Positions 17,225 through 29,266 of a DNA stretch of 64,000 nucleotides are shown one piece after another; positions within the stretch are counted from its first letter, which is position 1; each line of letters opens with the position of its first letter. The position numbers were made by a program, and so were the translations under genes. This DNA is from Rhodoferax sp. (GTDB taxonomy: Bacteria; Pseudomonadota; Gammaproteobacteria; Burkholderiales; Burkholderiaceae_C). The stretch lies in assembly GCF_028688795.1 (NCBI RefSeq), contig NZ_JAQTXM010000006.1, forward strand, positions 1 to 64,000, read 5' to 3'. A model generated the notes under the pieces. That model did not search any database. It was not told the origin of the DNA and was given only the letters and a program-made list of their open reading frames with translations.

Positions 17225-19006
17225 ATGAAGTTAAGCATCAAGCTGCTGCTCGCACCCTTGTTGACGGCCATCGTGCTGTTGGCATTTGGACAAATCAATG
17301 CCTTCTTGATGACCCGTGCGGCCGATGCCAATGAGGTCGGCTTCAAGGCGGGTCTGGAAAACTTCAAAACCATGGCAGATGTCCAGCATCAGCTTGGGCT
17401 GATTCATTCGGGCATTTACCGAACCCTGGGCTTGATTGGCTCCATGGATGACGCCAAAGTTGCTGCATTTCGCGCCGATGTGGCCAAGCAACTGAGTGGT
17501 GTCTCACGGGTGGCCAGCGCCTTGGCACAGTCCCAGACAAACAACGCCAAATTCCAGACGGACATGGCCGGTGTGGTCGCTCAAATTACCAAGTACGCAG
17601 GCCAAGCCGATTCGGCCATTGACCTGTCGTCCGTCGACCCCAACACCGGCATCGCTGCCATGCAGACAGCCGACAGCACCTTCATCGCGCTGAACAAAAC
17701 CGTCAACGTGCTAGAGGCCAGCTTTGAATCAGACGCCGAAGCAACCGCCACCGCCGCACAGGTTCGATCGCGCAATACCAATGTGGTGCTGACCCTGTTG
17801 GGCTTGTTGGCGGCCGCCGTAGCCGTTTGGTTGTCATGGGTGATGCAGAAGAAAATTGTCAATGAGTTACAGCGGGCGTCCCAGGTGGCGAGCGACGTGG
17901 CCGCGGGCAATTTGACCGTTGACACCAGCACCGCCCGTGCTGACGAAGTAGGTGATTTGATGCGGGCATTGGCAACCATGCAGGCCAGTTTGATCTCCGT
18001 GGTCAGCCATGTGCGCCAAGGCTCAGAATCAGTAGCGACTGCCAGCGCCGAGATCGCGCAGGGCAACCAAGACCTGAGCGACCGCACCGAAAGCCAAGCC
18101 AGCGCGCTGGAGCAAACCGCCGCCAGCATGGAAGAACTTAGCTCGACCGTGAAACAAAACGCCGACAACGCCCGCCAGGCCAACCAACTTGCCATGAGCG
18201 CCAGCAGCGTGGCCATCCAGGGCGGCGAAGTGGTAGCCCAGGTGGTTGACACCATGAAAGGCATCAATGAGGCTAGCCGCAAGATCAGCGACATCATCAG
18301 TGTGATTGACGGCATTGCGTTCCAGACCAACATTCTGGCGCTGAACGCTGCCGTAGAAGCCGCCCGCGCCGGCGAACAGGGCCGTGGCTTTGCGGTGGTG
18401 GCCAGCGAGGTGCGCAGCTTGGCCGGGCGCAGCGCCGAAGCCGCCAAGGAAATCAAGACCCTGATCAACGCCAGTGTCGAGCGCGTGGAGCAGGGCACCA
18501 CGCTGGTCGATCAGGCTGGCAGCACCATGCAGGAAGTGGTCAGCAGCATTCGCCGCGTGACCGACATCATGGGCGAGATCAGCGCGGCCAGCAACGAGCA
18601 AAGCCAGGGTGTCAGCCAGGTCGGTGAAGCGGTGACACAAATGGACCAGGTGACGCAGCAAAACGCTGCCTTGGTGGAAGAAATGGCCGCAGCAGCAGGA
18701 AGCCTCAGGTCACAAGCGCAAGACCTGGTGCAAACCGTGGCGGTGTTCAAACTCGGCGCCGGTGATGCCACCCACATGGCCGTGCCCACCGCAGCCGTAC
18801 GCTCGCACCCGCCCAAGGTCAGCAACTTCAAGGGGGCTGACCGACGTGCTGTTGGCACGCCAAAAGGTGCAGCAGCACGTGGCCAAGCCGCACCCAGCAG
18901 ACCGACACCAGCCAAACCAGCCGCCCCGGCACCATTGGCAGCCCCCTCGCCCAAGCCCGCAGCCCAGGCCAGTGGCAGCAACGATGGGGATTGGGAAACG
19001 TTTTAA
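17225..19006 (+). CDS. Methyl-accepting chemotaxis protein with CheR/CheB tether
   Basis: A 593-residue chemoreceptor with membrane segments near 5-25 and 190-212, a helical periplasmic domain unlike that of the first receptor, HAMP, and the methyl-accepting domain. From [20 protein letters not shown] to the Pro/Ala-rich tail it is nearly identical to the first receptor, including the C-terminal DWETF docking peptide. ATG 17225 is chosen, with GAGAA upstream; an in-frame TTG four codons earlier is weaker. The preceding terminator suggests its own promoter or read-through. Confidence 0.94.
   Translation: MKLSIKLLLAPLLTAIVLLAFGQINAFLMTRAADANEVGFKAGLENFKTMADVQHQLGLIHSGIYRTLGLIGSMDDAKVAAFRADVAKQLSGVSRVASALAQSQTNNAKFQTDMAGVVAQITKYAGQADSAIDLSSVDPNTGIAAMQTADSTFIALNKTVNVLEASFESDAEATATAAQVRSRNTNVVLTLLGLLAAAVAVWLSWVMQKKIVNELQRASQVASDVAAGNLTVDTSTARADEVGDLMRALATMQASLISVVSHVRQGSESVATASAEIAQGNQDLSDRTESQASALEQTAASMEELSSTVKQNADNARQANQLAMSASSVAIQGGEVVAQVVDTMKGINEASRKISDIISVIDGIAFQTNILALNAAVEAARAGEQGRGFAVVASEVRSLAGRSAEAAKEIKTLINASVERVEQGTTLVDQAGSTMQEVVSSIRRVTDIMGEISAASNEQSQGVSQVGEAVTQMDQVTQQNAALVEEMAAAAGSLRSQAQDLVQTVAVFKLGAGDATHMAVPTAAVRSHPPKVSNFKGADRRAVGTPKGAAARGQAAPSRPTPAKPAAPAPLAAPSPKPAAQASGSNDGDWETF
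18001..19006 (+). repeat. 1,006-bp direct repeat, copy 2 (receptor signalling domain)
   Basis: Partner of 15514-16519. No insertions or deletions separate the copies over their whole length. Confidence 0.9.
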
Positions 19007-19090
19007 GCAAGCCGCGGGCGCTCAAAAATCCCGAATTGGTTTGAGGCATACTGATTTGCAGCTCAAATAAATTGAGCGAAGGTGATCAAC

Positions 19091-20710
19091 ATGTTTAATT
19101 TCTCCACCATGCCCGTGGCACGTCGTTTAGGGTTTCTGGTGTCAAGTGCCGTGCTGGGCATCGTCATTCTGGCAACGGTATTTCTGTGGTCAGAGCGTGC
19201 CCTGATCTTGGCTGAGCGCCAGAGCGGTGTGCGCCAAACCGTGGAGCTGGCCCACGGTCTGCTGACGCACTATCAAACGCAGGTCGCGCAGGGAAAAATG
19301 CCTGAAGCACAGGCCAAACTGGATGCACTGGCTGCCATAAAGACACTGCGCTACAGCGGTAGCGAGTATTTCTGGGTCAATGACATGCAACCCGCCATGG
19401 TGATGCACCCCATCAAACCAGAGTTGAACGGGCAGGATTTATCGGGATTCAAGGACGCATCGGGCAAGCTGCTCTACAACGACTTTGTCGCGGTGGTTAA
19501 AGCCCGGGGCGAAGGCTTTGTGCCTTACTTGTGGCCCAAACCGGGCAGCACCACACCTGTTGCCAAAATCTCTTACGTTAAAGGGTTTACGCCTTGGGGC
19601 TGGATTATTGGTTCGGGTGTGTATGTGGACACCGTAGATGCTGCGGTGGTCAGCCGGGCCATCAGTTTTGCCGTCGGTGCGCTGCTGTTAATTGGCGCCC
19701 TGCTGGCCATTGGGGTACTGATTTCACGCAGCATTCTTAAACAACTCGGCGGCGAGCCCGCTGATGCAGCCGCCATCACACAACGGATGGCTGAAGGTGA
19801 TTTGTCGGTAGAGATTGCGCTCAAGCACCCTGCAGAGCCCAGCTTGCTCAACGCCATTGCGCAAATGCGCGACAAGTTTGCGCTGATCGTTCACGAGGTT
19901 CGCCAGGGCTCCGAAGGTGTGGCCACGGCCAGCGCCGAGATCGCGCAGGGCAACAACGACCTGTCGGCTCGCACCGAAAACCAGGCCAGCGCCCTAGAAG
20001 AGACCGCGGCCTCCATGGAGCAACTCAGCGCCACCGTCAAGCAAAACGCTGACAGCGCGCTGCAGGCCAATCAACTGGCCATGAACGCCAGCACGGTGGC
20101 CGTGCGTGGCGGCGAGGTGGTAGCGCAAGTGGTGGACACCATGAAAGGCATCAATGCGAGTTCGCGCAAGATTGCCGACATCATTGGCGTGATTGACGGC
20201 ATTGCCTTTCAGACCAACATCCTGGCGCTGAACGCTGCGGTAGAAGCGGCACGTGCTGGCGAGCAGGGCCGCGGTTTTGCTGTGGTCGCCAGCGAGGTGC
20301 GGTCACTGGCCGGGCGTAGTGCCGATGCGGCCAAGGAAATCAAGGCGCTGATTGGCGACAGTGTGACGCGGGTTGAGCAGGGCAGCGCACTGGTTGACCA
20401 AGCCGGCGCAACCATGGCTGACGTGGTCAGCAGCATCCGCCGGGTGACTGACATCATGGGCGAAATCAGCGCCGCAAGTACCGAGCAAAGCCTGGGCGTC
20501 AGCCAGGTGGGTGAAGCCGTGACGCAAATGGACCATGTGACACAGCAAAACGCCGCGCTGGTCGAGCAAATGGCTGCGGCTGCCAGCAGCCTGAAGACTC
20601 AGGCGCATGAACTGGTGCAGGTGGTGGCCGTATTCAAGCTCGGGGCGGCTGATGCCCAACACAGCCAGGCGCTGCCCAGCACATCTGCCGTGCCACGCCG
20701 CCTGTATTGA
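19091..20710 (+). CDS. Methyl-accepting chemotaxis protein with single-Cache sensor
   Basis: A 539-residue chemoreceptor. The periplasmic part is a Cache fold: [20 protein letters not shown] and [18 protein letters not shown] are diagnostic and resemble sCache_2 sensors of small organic acids. A second membrane segment (about 190-210), HAMP and the MA domain with [20 protein letters not shown] follow. The C-terminus (VPRRLY) lacks the WETF tether, so this receptor probably depends on tethered receptors for adaptation. ATG 19091 has AGGTG 7 nt upstream and is preferred to the in-frame GTG at 19082. Confidence 0.94.
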   Translation: MFNFSTMPVARRLGFLVSSAVLGIVILATVFLWSERALILAERQSGVRQTVELAHGLLTHYQTQVAQGKMPEAQAKLDALAAIKTLRYSGSEYFWVNDMQPAMVMHPIKPELNGQDLSGFKDASGKLLYNDFVAVVKARGEGFVPYLWPKPGSTTPVAKISYVKGFTPWGWIIGSGVYVDTVDAAVVSRAISFAVGALLLIGALLAIGVLISRSILKQLGGEPADAAAITQRMAEGDLSVEIALKHPAEPSLLNAIAQMRDKFALIVHEVRQGSEGVATASAEIAQGNNDLSARTENQASALEETAASMEQLSATVKQNADSALQANQLAMNASTVAVRGGEVVAQVVDTMKGINASSRKIADIIGVIDGIAFQTNILALNAAVEAARAGEQGRGFAVVASEVRSLAGRSADAAKEIKALIGDSVTRVEQGSALVDQAGATMADVVSSIRRVTDIMGEISAASTEQSLGVSQVGEAVTQMDHVTQQNAALVEQMAAAASSLKTQAHELVQVVAVFKLGAADAQHSQALPSTSAVPRRLY

Positions 20711-20767
20711 TCTGAATCAAAGCGGGCTACAGGCGTAGAATTTTAAGACGCCTGATTGGAGAATCGC

Positions 20768-22309
20768 ATGAAGTTCAGTTCCCGCATCGCTGCATTTGGG
20801 GTCATCCCATCGGTGCTTTTTATCATCGGGCTGGTCACCAGCATTGGCGCCCTGATGAGTGCCCAACGGGAATTTGACCGCTATATCAACACCGAACAAG
20901 CGGTCGAGCGGTCACTGACCGACATGTATGCCCAAGGCCTGCAAATGGGCCAGGCTATGCGCAACATCTTGCTGGACCCACAAAACCCCAAAGCGTTCGA
21001 CAACCTGAAGGCGGCGCAAGTCGACTACGACAAGGCCTATGCCCGCGCCCAGCAAAGCGCCAAGGGCGGCGCGCTTGACGCACCCTTGGCCAAATTGGCG
21101 CCCTTGCGGGCCAAGCAGGCCCAGGCGCAAGACAAAGTGCTGGCGCTGGTGGCGGCCAACGCAGATGCCAAAGACGTCATCAACAAGGAAGAAACACCGG
21201 CCTGGCGTGCGCTCAAGGCCGAGTTGCTGAGCCAGGGCAAGGTGGCCAGCCAGGCATCCCAAACCACCTACCAGCGCGTGACGCACACCATCAGCACCAC
21301 GATTGCGCTGGCCGTGGGCCTGGCGCTGGTGGCGGTGCTGGCCTCCGTGGTGCTGAGCCTGCACATGCGGACCACCTTGCGCCGAGAGCTTGGCGGTGAC
21401 CCGGCCGACGCCCGCATCGCCCTGCACGCCATTGCCAAGGGCAACCTCAGCATCAACCTGCACAACCAGGGCGGCGAAGACAGCTTGATGGGCGTGATGA
21501 CAGAGATGGACGTTGCGCTGAAGAAACTGGTCACTGAGGTGCGCGATTCCGCAAGCGGCATTGCCACGGCCAGCGCAGAAATTGCCAAGGGCGACGCCGA
21601 CCTGTCCTCACGCACCGAGAGCCAGGCCGCAGCGCTGGAGCAGACCACGGCCAGCATGGAACAGCTGAACGACACGGTAAAGCAAAACGCCGACCACGCC
21701 CGCCAGGCGAACCAGTTGGCAATGAGCGCCAGCCTGGTGGCAGAGCAAGGGGGTGCCGTGGTGGCCCAGGTGGTCGACACCATGAAAGGCATCAACGAAG
21801 CCTCGCGCAAGATTTCCGACATCATCAGCGTCATTGATGGCATTGCGTTCCAGACCAACATTTTGGCCCTGAATGCCGCCGTGGAAGCCGCTCGTGCGGG
21901 TGAGCAAGGCCGTGGTTTTGCGGTGGTGGCCAGTGAGGTGCGCTCTCTAGCCGGACGCAGCGCAGAGGCCGCCAAAGAAATCAAGGCCCTCATCAACACC
22001 AGCGTCGAACGGGTCGAGCAAGGCAGTGCACTGGTGGACCGGGCGGGCAGCACCATGGACGAGGTGGTAAGTGCCATCAAGCGGGTGACCGACATCATGG
22101 GCGAAATCAGCGCCGCCAGCACCGAGCAAAGCCTGGGCGTGTCTCAGGTGGGCGAGGCCTTGGCACAAATGGACCAGACCACCCAGCAAAATGCAGCCAT
22201 GGTGGAAGAAATGGCGGCTGCCGCAGCCAGCCTGAAAACCCAGGCAGATGACCTGGTGCAAACCGTGGCGTTGTTCAAGCTCGGCGCGGGCGACCAGCAT
22301 GCGTTTTAA
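20768..22309 (+). CDS. Methyl-accepting chemotaxis protein, 4HB-type sensor, no tether
   Basis: A 513-residue chemoreceptor: membrane segments near 10-30 and 180-203, an all-helical periplasmic domain ([20 protein letters not shown]), HAMP, and the MA domain with the conserved hairpin tip. It ends GAGDQHAF, without WETF. GGAG lies 7 nt before ATG 20768. It is the last of four same-strand receptor genes. No che or fli genes are in the window, so the core chemotaxis machinery must lie elsewhere. Confidence 0.94.
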   Translation: MKFSSRIAAFGVIPSVLFIIGLVTSIGALMSAQREFDRYINTEQAVERSLTDMYAQGLQMGQAMRNILLDPQNPKAFDNLKAAQVDYDKAYARAQQSAKGGALDAPLAKLAPLRAKQAQAQDKVLALVAANADAKDVINKEETPAWRALKAELLSQGKVASQASQTTYQRVTHTISTTIALAVGLALVAVLASVVLSLHMRTTLRRELGGDPADARIALHAIAKGNLSINLHNQGGEDSLMGVMTEMDVALKKLVTEVRDSASGIATASAEIAKGDADLSSRTESQAAALEQTTASMEQLNDTVKQNADHARQANQLAMSASLVAEQGGAVVAQVVDTMKGINEASRKISDIISVIDGIAFQTNILALNAAVEAARAGEQGRGFAVVASEVRSLAGRSAEAAKEIKALINTSVERVEQGSALVDRAGSTMDEVVSAIKRVTDIMGEISAASTEQSLGVSQVGEALAQMDQTTQQNAAMVEEMAAAAASLKTQADDLVQTVALFKLGAGDQHAF

Positions 22310-22320
22310 ATACCCAAAAC

Positions 22321-22387
22321 GCTACTTAATCAATAGCTGCTAACGCTTTCACAACAAGGACTAGAGCCATAAAAAGCATATAAAATC
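22321..22387 (+). repeat. Dispersed palindromic repeat copy R3, intergenic
   Basis: AATAGCTGCTAACGCTTTC, then CAAGGACTAGAGCC, then an AT-rich AAAAAGCATATAAAA tail. It lies just after the last receptor gene, in the gap before the convergent recQ. This gap (22310-22474) holds nothing else I recognise. Confidence 0.85.
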
Positions 22388-22474
22388 AGCGCACAACCAA
22401 ATCGGCCATGTCACGCCAAAGAACGATGCTGTGCAATCGGCTTGGTGATTTTCAGGCTGTAGCGTGCGCGCAGT

Positions 22475-24355
22475 TCATGCGTCGGGGTTGCCATACGCGA
22501 CACCCATGCCACCGGTAACCACGGCCAGCACGGCGGCGCCATAGGCTTCAAGTTTGCGTGCGCCGATGCCGCTGATGCCTTGCAAATCGTCCAGCGACTG
22601 CGGCGCATTCTGCGCAATGGCGGCCAGCGTGGCGTCATGAAAAATCACGTAGGCGGGCAAGTTGTGGGCTTTGGCCACGTCAAAGCGCCAGGCTTTCAGC
22701 GCTGCAAAACGGGTTTGACCCGCCGTGTCCAAGTCCACCGGGGCTTTGGGTGCGGCACTGGTGGTGGCGCTGCCACGGCGCGACTTGCGCTCAGCCGGCT
22801 GCGCCAGTGACACCCGCAAGCGCACCGGCACGTCACCCTTGAGCACGGCGCGCGACGCATCGGTGAGTTTCAGGGTGTTGAACGCCTGAGCATCAACCGC
22901 CACCGCGCTGATGGCAATCAGCTGGCGCAGCACAGCGCGCCACTGCGTCTCAGACAAATCGGCACCAATGCCAAAGGTGCTGACGCTGGCATGGCCATAT
23001 TGCGTGATTTTGTCGGTGGTTTTGCCACGCAAGATGTCCATCACATGACCGGAGCCAAAACTGAAGCCGCTCATTTGCTGCACGCGGTAGATGGTGGACA
23101 GCAGCTTGCGTGCGGCATCAGTGGCGTCCCACACATCGGGCGGCTGCAGGCAATTGTCGCAATTGCCGCAGGGTGTGCTGGCCTCATCAAAATACGCCAG
23201 CAAGCGCACTCGGCGGCAGTCGGTGGCTTCGGCCAGACCCAGCAAGGCTTCAAGCTTGCCACGCAAGCCTTGCTTGAATTCCTCAGCCGCCGGGCTCTCG
23301 TCAATCATGCGGCGCTGGTTCACCACGTCTTGCAGGCCGTAACACATCCAGGCATCAGCAGCTTGGCCGTCGCGCCCGGCACGGCCGGTTTCCTGGTAGT
23401 AGCCCTCGATGTTTTTGGGCATGTCCAGGTGCGCCACAAAACGCACGTCGGGCTTGTCTATGCCCATGCCAAAGGCGATTGTTGCCACCATCACCACACC
23501 TTCGGTCCGCAAAAACTGATCCTGGTTGGCTTGGCGCACTTTTGAGTCGAGCCCGGCGTGGTACGGCAAGGCGGCAATGCCTTCGTCACACAGCAGGTTG
23601 GCAATGTCTTCGACCCGCTTGCGCGACTGGCAATACACAATGCCGGCGTCGCCCATGTGTTCGCTGCGTATAAAGCGCAGCAGTTGCTGGGTGGCGTCGC
23701 GTTTTTCGACAATGGTGTACCGAATATTGGGGCGGTCAAAGCTGCTGACAAACAGCCGTGCGTCTTCCAGTTGCAGGCGTTCAATGATGTCGGCACGCGT
23801 CAAGGCATCGGCCGTGGCGGTGAGCGCAATGCGCGGCACTTTGGCGTAGCGCTCGTGCAGCACCGTCAAGGCACGGTACTCCGGCCGGAAATCATGGCCC
23901 CACTGGCTCACGCAATGCGCCTCGTCGATGGCAAACAAGCTCAAGGCCCCGCGCTCGTAAAGCGAATCAAGCTGCGCCAAAAAGCGCGACGTGTTGATGC
24001 GTTCGGGCGCGGCGTAGAGCAAGGTGATGTTGCCTTGCACCAGGCGTCGCTCGGTGTCTGACGCTTCCTGCATGCTTAGGGTGGAATTCAAAAACGCAGC
24101 GCTCACACCGGCCTCATGCAAAGCGCCCACTTGGTCATGCATCAGCGCAATCAGCGGCGAAATCACCACCGTGATGCCCTGCCCGGCTTGCTGCCTGGCA
24201 ATGGCCGGAATCTGGTAGCACAGGCTTTTGCCGCCGCCGGTGGGCATCAGCACCAACGCATCACCACCGCCCGTGACGTGCTCAATGATGTCGTGCTGCG
24301 GCCCGCGAAAACTTGCATAGCCAAAAACGGTTTGAAGAATGGATTCGATCGACAA
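22475..24355 (-). CDS. recQ: ATP-dependent DNA helicase RecQ
   Basis: A 626-residue superfamily 2 helicase for recombination and fork repair. Walker A MPTGGGKSLCYQ, DEAH box in AIDEAHCVSQWGHDFRPEY, motif VI QETGRAGRDG, zinc-binding cysteines in CRRVRLLAYF and CGNCDNC, then the RQC and C-terminal HRDC domains (LQGISGIGARKLEAYG). The only possible start is TTG 24355: a stop codon (TAA) lies two codons upstream and no ATG lies between it and motif I. No Shine-Dalgarno is visible. Repeat R4 begins 9 nt upstream and may have replaced the original start region. Confidence 0.93.
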   Translation of the reverse strand: MSIESILQTVFGYASFRGPQHDIIEHVTGGGDALVLMPTGGGKSLCYQIPAIARQQAGQGITVVISPLIALMHDQVGALHEAGVSAAFLNSTLSMQEASDTERRLVQGNITLLYAAPERINTSRFLAQLDSLYERGALSLFAIDEAHCVSQWGHDFRPEYRALTVLHERYAKVPRIALTATADALTRADIIERLQLEDARLFVSSFDRPNIRYTIVEKRDATQQLLRFIRSEHMGDAGIVYCQSRKRVEDIANLLCDEGIAALPYHAGLDSKVRQANQDQFLRTEGVVMVATIAFGMGIDKPDVRFVAHLDMPKNIEGYYQETGRAGRDGQAADAWMCYGLQDVVNQRRMIDESPAAEEFKQGLRGKLEALLGLAEATDCRRVRLLAYFDEASTPCGNCDNCLQPPDVWDATDAARKLLSTIYRVQQMSGFSFGSGHVMDILRGKTTDKITQYGHASVSTFGIGADLSETQWRAVLRQLIAISAVAVDAQAFNTLKLTDASRAVLKGDVPVRLRVSLAQPAERKSRRGSATTSAAPKAPVDLDTAGQTRFAALKAWRFDVAKAHNLPAYVIFHDATLAAIAQNAPQSLDDLQGISGIGARKLEAYGAAVLAVVTGGMGVAYGNPDA

Positions 24356-24363
24356 GGTGTTTT

Positions 24364-24429
24364 ACTACTGTATTTATAGCTGCTTGCGCTTATTCTACAA
24401 GGGCTAGAGGCTTAAAATGCTTATAAATT
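24364..24429 (+). repeat. Dispersed palindromic repeat copy R4, upstream of recQ and metH part 1
   Basis: The best-preserved copy: ATAGCTGCTTGCGCTTATT, then CTACAAGGGCTAGAGGC, then TTAAAATGCTTATAAA. GCGCTTAT can fold back on ATAAGGGC-like sequence. It occupies most of the divergent gap between recQ and metH part 1. Confidence 0.9.
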
Positions 24430-24516
24430 GAGAGCACGGCCAGACGGGCACGGCAAGGCGTCTTGTATTGTCCCACCAGCACCGGGCACATCCCTGGCTT
24501 TCTACAATACCCTGCT

Positions 24517-25563
24517 ATGAAAACCCTGACCTACACCCGCGGCCAAGCGCTGCCCGAGATTTTGCAAAAACGCATCATGGTGCTTGACGGTGCCATGGGC
24601 ACCATGATCCAGCGTTTCAAGCTGGACGAGTCGCAATACCGGGGTGAGCGTTTCAAAGACTTCCACAAAGACATCAAGGGCAACAACGAGCTGCTGAGCC
24701 TGACCCGCCCGGACGTCATCAGCGACATTCATGAGCGCTATTTGGCGGCCGGGGCCGACATGATCGAGACCAATACCTTTGGCGCCACCACCGTGGCACA
24801 GGCCGATTACGACATGGCGGACCTGGCGTTTGAGATGAACCTGGCTTCCGCCAAGTTGGCCCGAGCGGCCTGCGACAAGTATTCCACCCCTGACAAACCG
24901 CGTTTTGCACTGGGCGCGTTAGGCCCCACGCCCAAGACCGCCAGCATTAGCCCCGATGTGAATGACCCTGGTGCGCGCAACATCACTTTCGAGCAGCTTC
25001 GCGCCGCCTACTACGAACAGGTGGACGCGCTGGTGCAAGGCGGTGTGGACGCGCTACTGGTGGAAACCATTTTTGACACGCTCAACGCTAAGGCGGCACT
25101 TTTTGCCATTGACGAATTTTTTGAGGCGTCAGGTGAACGACTTCCCATCATCATCAGCGGCACCGTCACCGATGCGTCCGGGCGCATTCTGAGCGGCCAG
25201 ACCGTCACCGCGTTCTGGCACAGCGTGCGCCATGCGCAGCCCCTGGCAGTGGGCCTGAACTGTGCTTTGGGCGCCGCACTGATGCGCCCGTACATCCAGG
25301 AACTGGCCAAGGCGGCCCCTGACACCTTCATCAGCTGCTACCCCAATGCTGGCCTGCCCAACCCGATGAGCGACACCGGTTTTGACGAAACGCCTGATGT
25401 CACCAGCCGCCTGGTGGGTGAATTTGCCGCCGAGGGCCTGGTCAACATCGTGGGCGGCTGTTGCGGCACAACGCCTGAGCACATTGGCGCGATTCACGAC
25501 AAAGTGGCGCCGCTGCCGGGGCGTGTGTTGCAAAAGAATGTGTTTTACAAGGAAGCCGCCTGA
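24517..25563 (+). CDS. metH: Methionine synthase N-terminal part (homocysteine S-methyltransferase domain)
   Basis: A 348-residue protein equal to the first domain of cobalamin-dependent methionine synthase. It begins [19 protein letters not shown] and has [13 protein letters not shown], the zinc-ligand cysteine in GLNCALGA and the paired cysteines in [11 protein letters not shown]. It stops before the pterin domain, which with the B12 and activation domains is encoded separately at 29267-32032. Split metH is known in Burkholderiales, so this is not a frameshift: the two parts are 3.7 kb apart. The start has no clear Shine-Dalgarno. Confidence 0.93.
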   Translation: MKTLTYTRGQALPEILQKRIMVLDGAMGTMIQRFKLDESQYRGERFKDFHKDIKGNNELLSLTRPDVISDIHERYLAAGADMIETNTFGATTVAQADYDMADLAFEMNLASAKLARAACDKYSTPDKPRFALGALGPTPKTASISPDVNDPGARNITFEQLRAAYYEQVDALVQGGVDALLVETIFDTLNAKAALFAIDEFFEASGERLPIIISGTVTDASGRILSGQTVTAFWHSVRHAQPLAVGLNCALGAALMRPYIQELAKAAPDTFISCYPNAGLPNPMSDTGFDETPDVTSRLVGEFAAEGLVNIVGGCCGTTPEHIGAIHDKVAPLPGRVLQKNVFYKEAA

Positions 25564-25600
25564 AGCCAAGCTTCAGTTAAGCCGCAACAGGTGACTCCGC

Positions 25601-26692
25601 ATGACGCTGCTGATGTTTGTCGCTGGCCTGTTGGCCCTAATTCTGGGTGCGGAACTGCTGGTGCGAGGCGCCTCAAAACTGGCGCTGTCACTGGGCATTT
25701 CACCACTGGTGGTGGGCCTTACCGTGGTGTCGTTTGGCACCAGCGCACCCGAGGTGGCAGTGGGCATTGGTGCGGTACTTGAGGGCAAGACCGATCTGGC
25801 GCTGGGTAATGCGATTGGCAGCAACATCTTCAACGTGCTGTTCATTCTGGGAATTTCCGCGCTGATCACCCCGCTGATCGTCAACATTCAGCTCATCCGG
25901 CAAGAGGTGCCGATCATGCTGGGTGCCAGTTTGCTGCTGTTGTTGTTTTCGTTTGACGGGCGCTTGGGGCTGTCAGATGGCGTAGTTTTGCTAAGTCTGA
26001 TGGTGGTTTACACCAGCTTTCTGGTGTGGCAGTCGCGGCGCCAGGGGCAGGCCGCACAAGACGAATATGCGGGTGAATTTGTCCCCGCTGCAAAAGGCGG
26101 CTGGTTGAACCGCATGCCAGCACAGCTGCTGTTGATTGCCGTGGGCCTGGCGCTGCTGGTGCTGGGCTCGGATTGGCTGGTGCAGGCTTCGGTGGTGTTT
26201 GCCAAATCCCTGGGTGTGAGTGACCTGGTGATTGGGCTGACCATAGTGGCCGCAGGCACTTCCATGCCCGAAGTCGCCACCTCGGTCATGGCTGCCATCA
26301 AGGGTGAACGCGACATTGCCGTGGGCAATGTGGTGGGCAGCAACACCTTCAACATCTTGGGCAGTTTGGGCATTGCCAGCGTGGTGGGCGCGGCCACCGG
26401 CAGCCCTGGCCTGGATGTACCTGCCTCTGCCATCAACTTCGACTTGTGGGTGATGAGTGTGGTGGCGCTGGCCTGCGTGCCGGTGTTCATGACTGGGCGG
26501 GAAATTGCCCGCTGGGAAGGCGCCGTATTTTTGGGCTATTACGTAGCCTATGTGGCGTATCTGGTGCTGGCCGCGCAAAAGCATGACGCACTGGCGGCGT
26601 TTTCAGGCGCCATGCTGAGTTTTGTGTTGCCGCTGACCGTGATCACGCTGGTGGCCGTGGGGCTTCGCAAGCCGGTGGCCACCAGCCCCTGA
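25601..26692 (+). CDS. Calcium/sodium antiporter (YrbG/CaCA family)
   Basis: A 363-residue inner-membrane exchanger with the two inverted alpha repeats of the family: GTSAPEVAVGIGAVLEGK with GNAIGSNIFNVLF, and AGTSMPEVATSVMAAIKGE with GNVVGSNTFNILG. About ten hydrophobic segments. It follows metH part 1 by 37 nt on the same strand. A functional link to methionine synthesis is not evident. Confidence 0.93.
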   Translation: MTLLMFVAGLLALILGAELLVRGASKLALSLGISPLVVGLTVVSFGTSAPEVAVGIGAVLEGKTDLALGNAIGSNIFNVLFILGISALITPLIVNIQLIRQEVPIMLGASLLLLLFSFDGRLGLSDGVVLLSLMVVYTSFLVWQSRRQGQAAQDEYAGEFVPAAKGGWLNRMPAQLLLIAVGLALLVLGSDWLVQASVVFAKSLGVSDLVIGLTIVAAGTSMPEVATSVMAAIKGERDIAVGNVVGSNTFNILGSLGIASVVGAATGSPGLDVPASAINFDLWVMSVVALACVPVFMTGREIARWEGAVFLGYYVAYVAYLVLAAQKHDALAAFSGAMLSFVLPLTVITLVAVGLRKPVATSP

Positions 26693-26775
26693 CGCAACGT
26701 GAAAATGCCCCGCCACTGCACTTGCAGTGACGAGGCACATGGTGGTCAAGCGGGCCGCGTGGGGGCCCGCCTTGG

Positions 26776-29007
<2,232 letters not shown>

Positions 29008-29161
29008 GTGTGTCCTCTTGTTTCTTGGTGGGTTGAATTCGCCCATTACTATAAAAGGAATCGCTTGCGCGAACCTTATCGTAGATTGACTTTTCATAAT
29101 GTGACATTACCTTGATCCACAAAATCAACCGACTTGCCAAGACGTGCCCACCAAAGCACCT

Positions 29162-29262
29162 AAAATCAGGGCTCTCCAAGGAGCGTTGCAGCGGGCCAAA
29201 CAGCCTGTCAGGCTTGGATATTCGCAACGACGCTCACCTGATTTTTGATGTTTACAGGTGAG
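29162..29262 (+). promoter_or_regulatory. SAH (S-adenosylhomocysteine) riboswitch and its Shine-Dalgarno switch, before metH part 2
   Basis: The aptamer core is 29173-29235. GAGCG (29181-29185) and TTGC (29186-29189) pair with CGCTC (29231-29235) and GCAA (29224-29227). A pseudoknot forms between CCAAG (29176-29180) and CTTGG (29213-29217). The GGAGCGTTGC, CAGGCTTGG and AACGACGCTC elements match the known SAH riboswitch. In the alternative state CTCACCTG (29233-29240) pairs with CAGGTGAG (29255-29262), which contains the ribosome-binding site of metH. Folding of the aptamer plus an outer AAAATCAGG/CCTGATTTT helix (29162-29170 with 29237-29245) would free it. High SAH would thus turn translation on. 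Confidence 0.88.
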
Positions 29263-29266
29263 TTGC

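Noticed and set aside
26700-26775. Terminator between the antiporter gene and icd
   Set aside because: GCGGGCC/GGCCCGC can pair, but there is no T-run on either strand.
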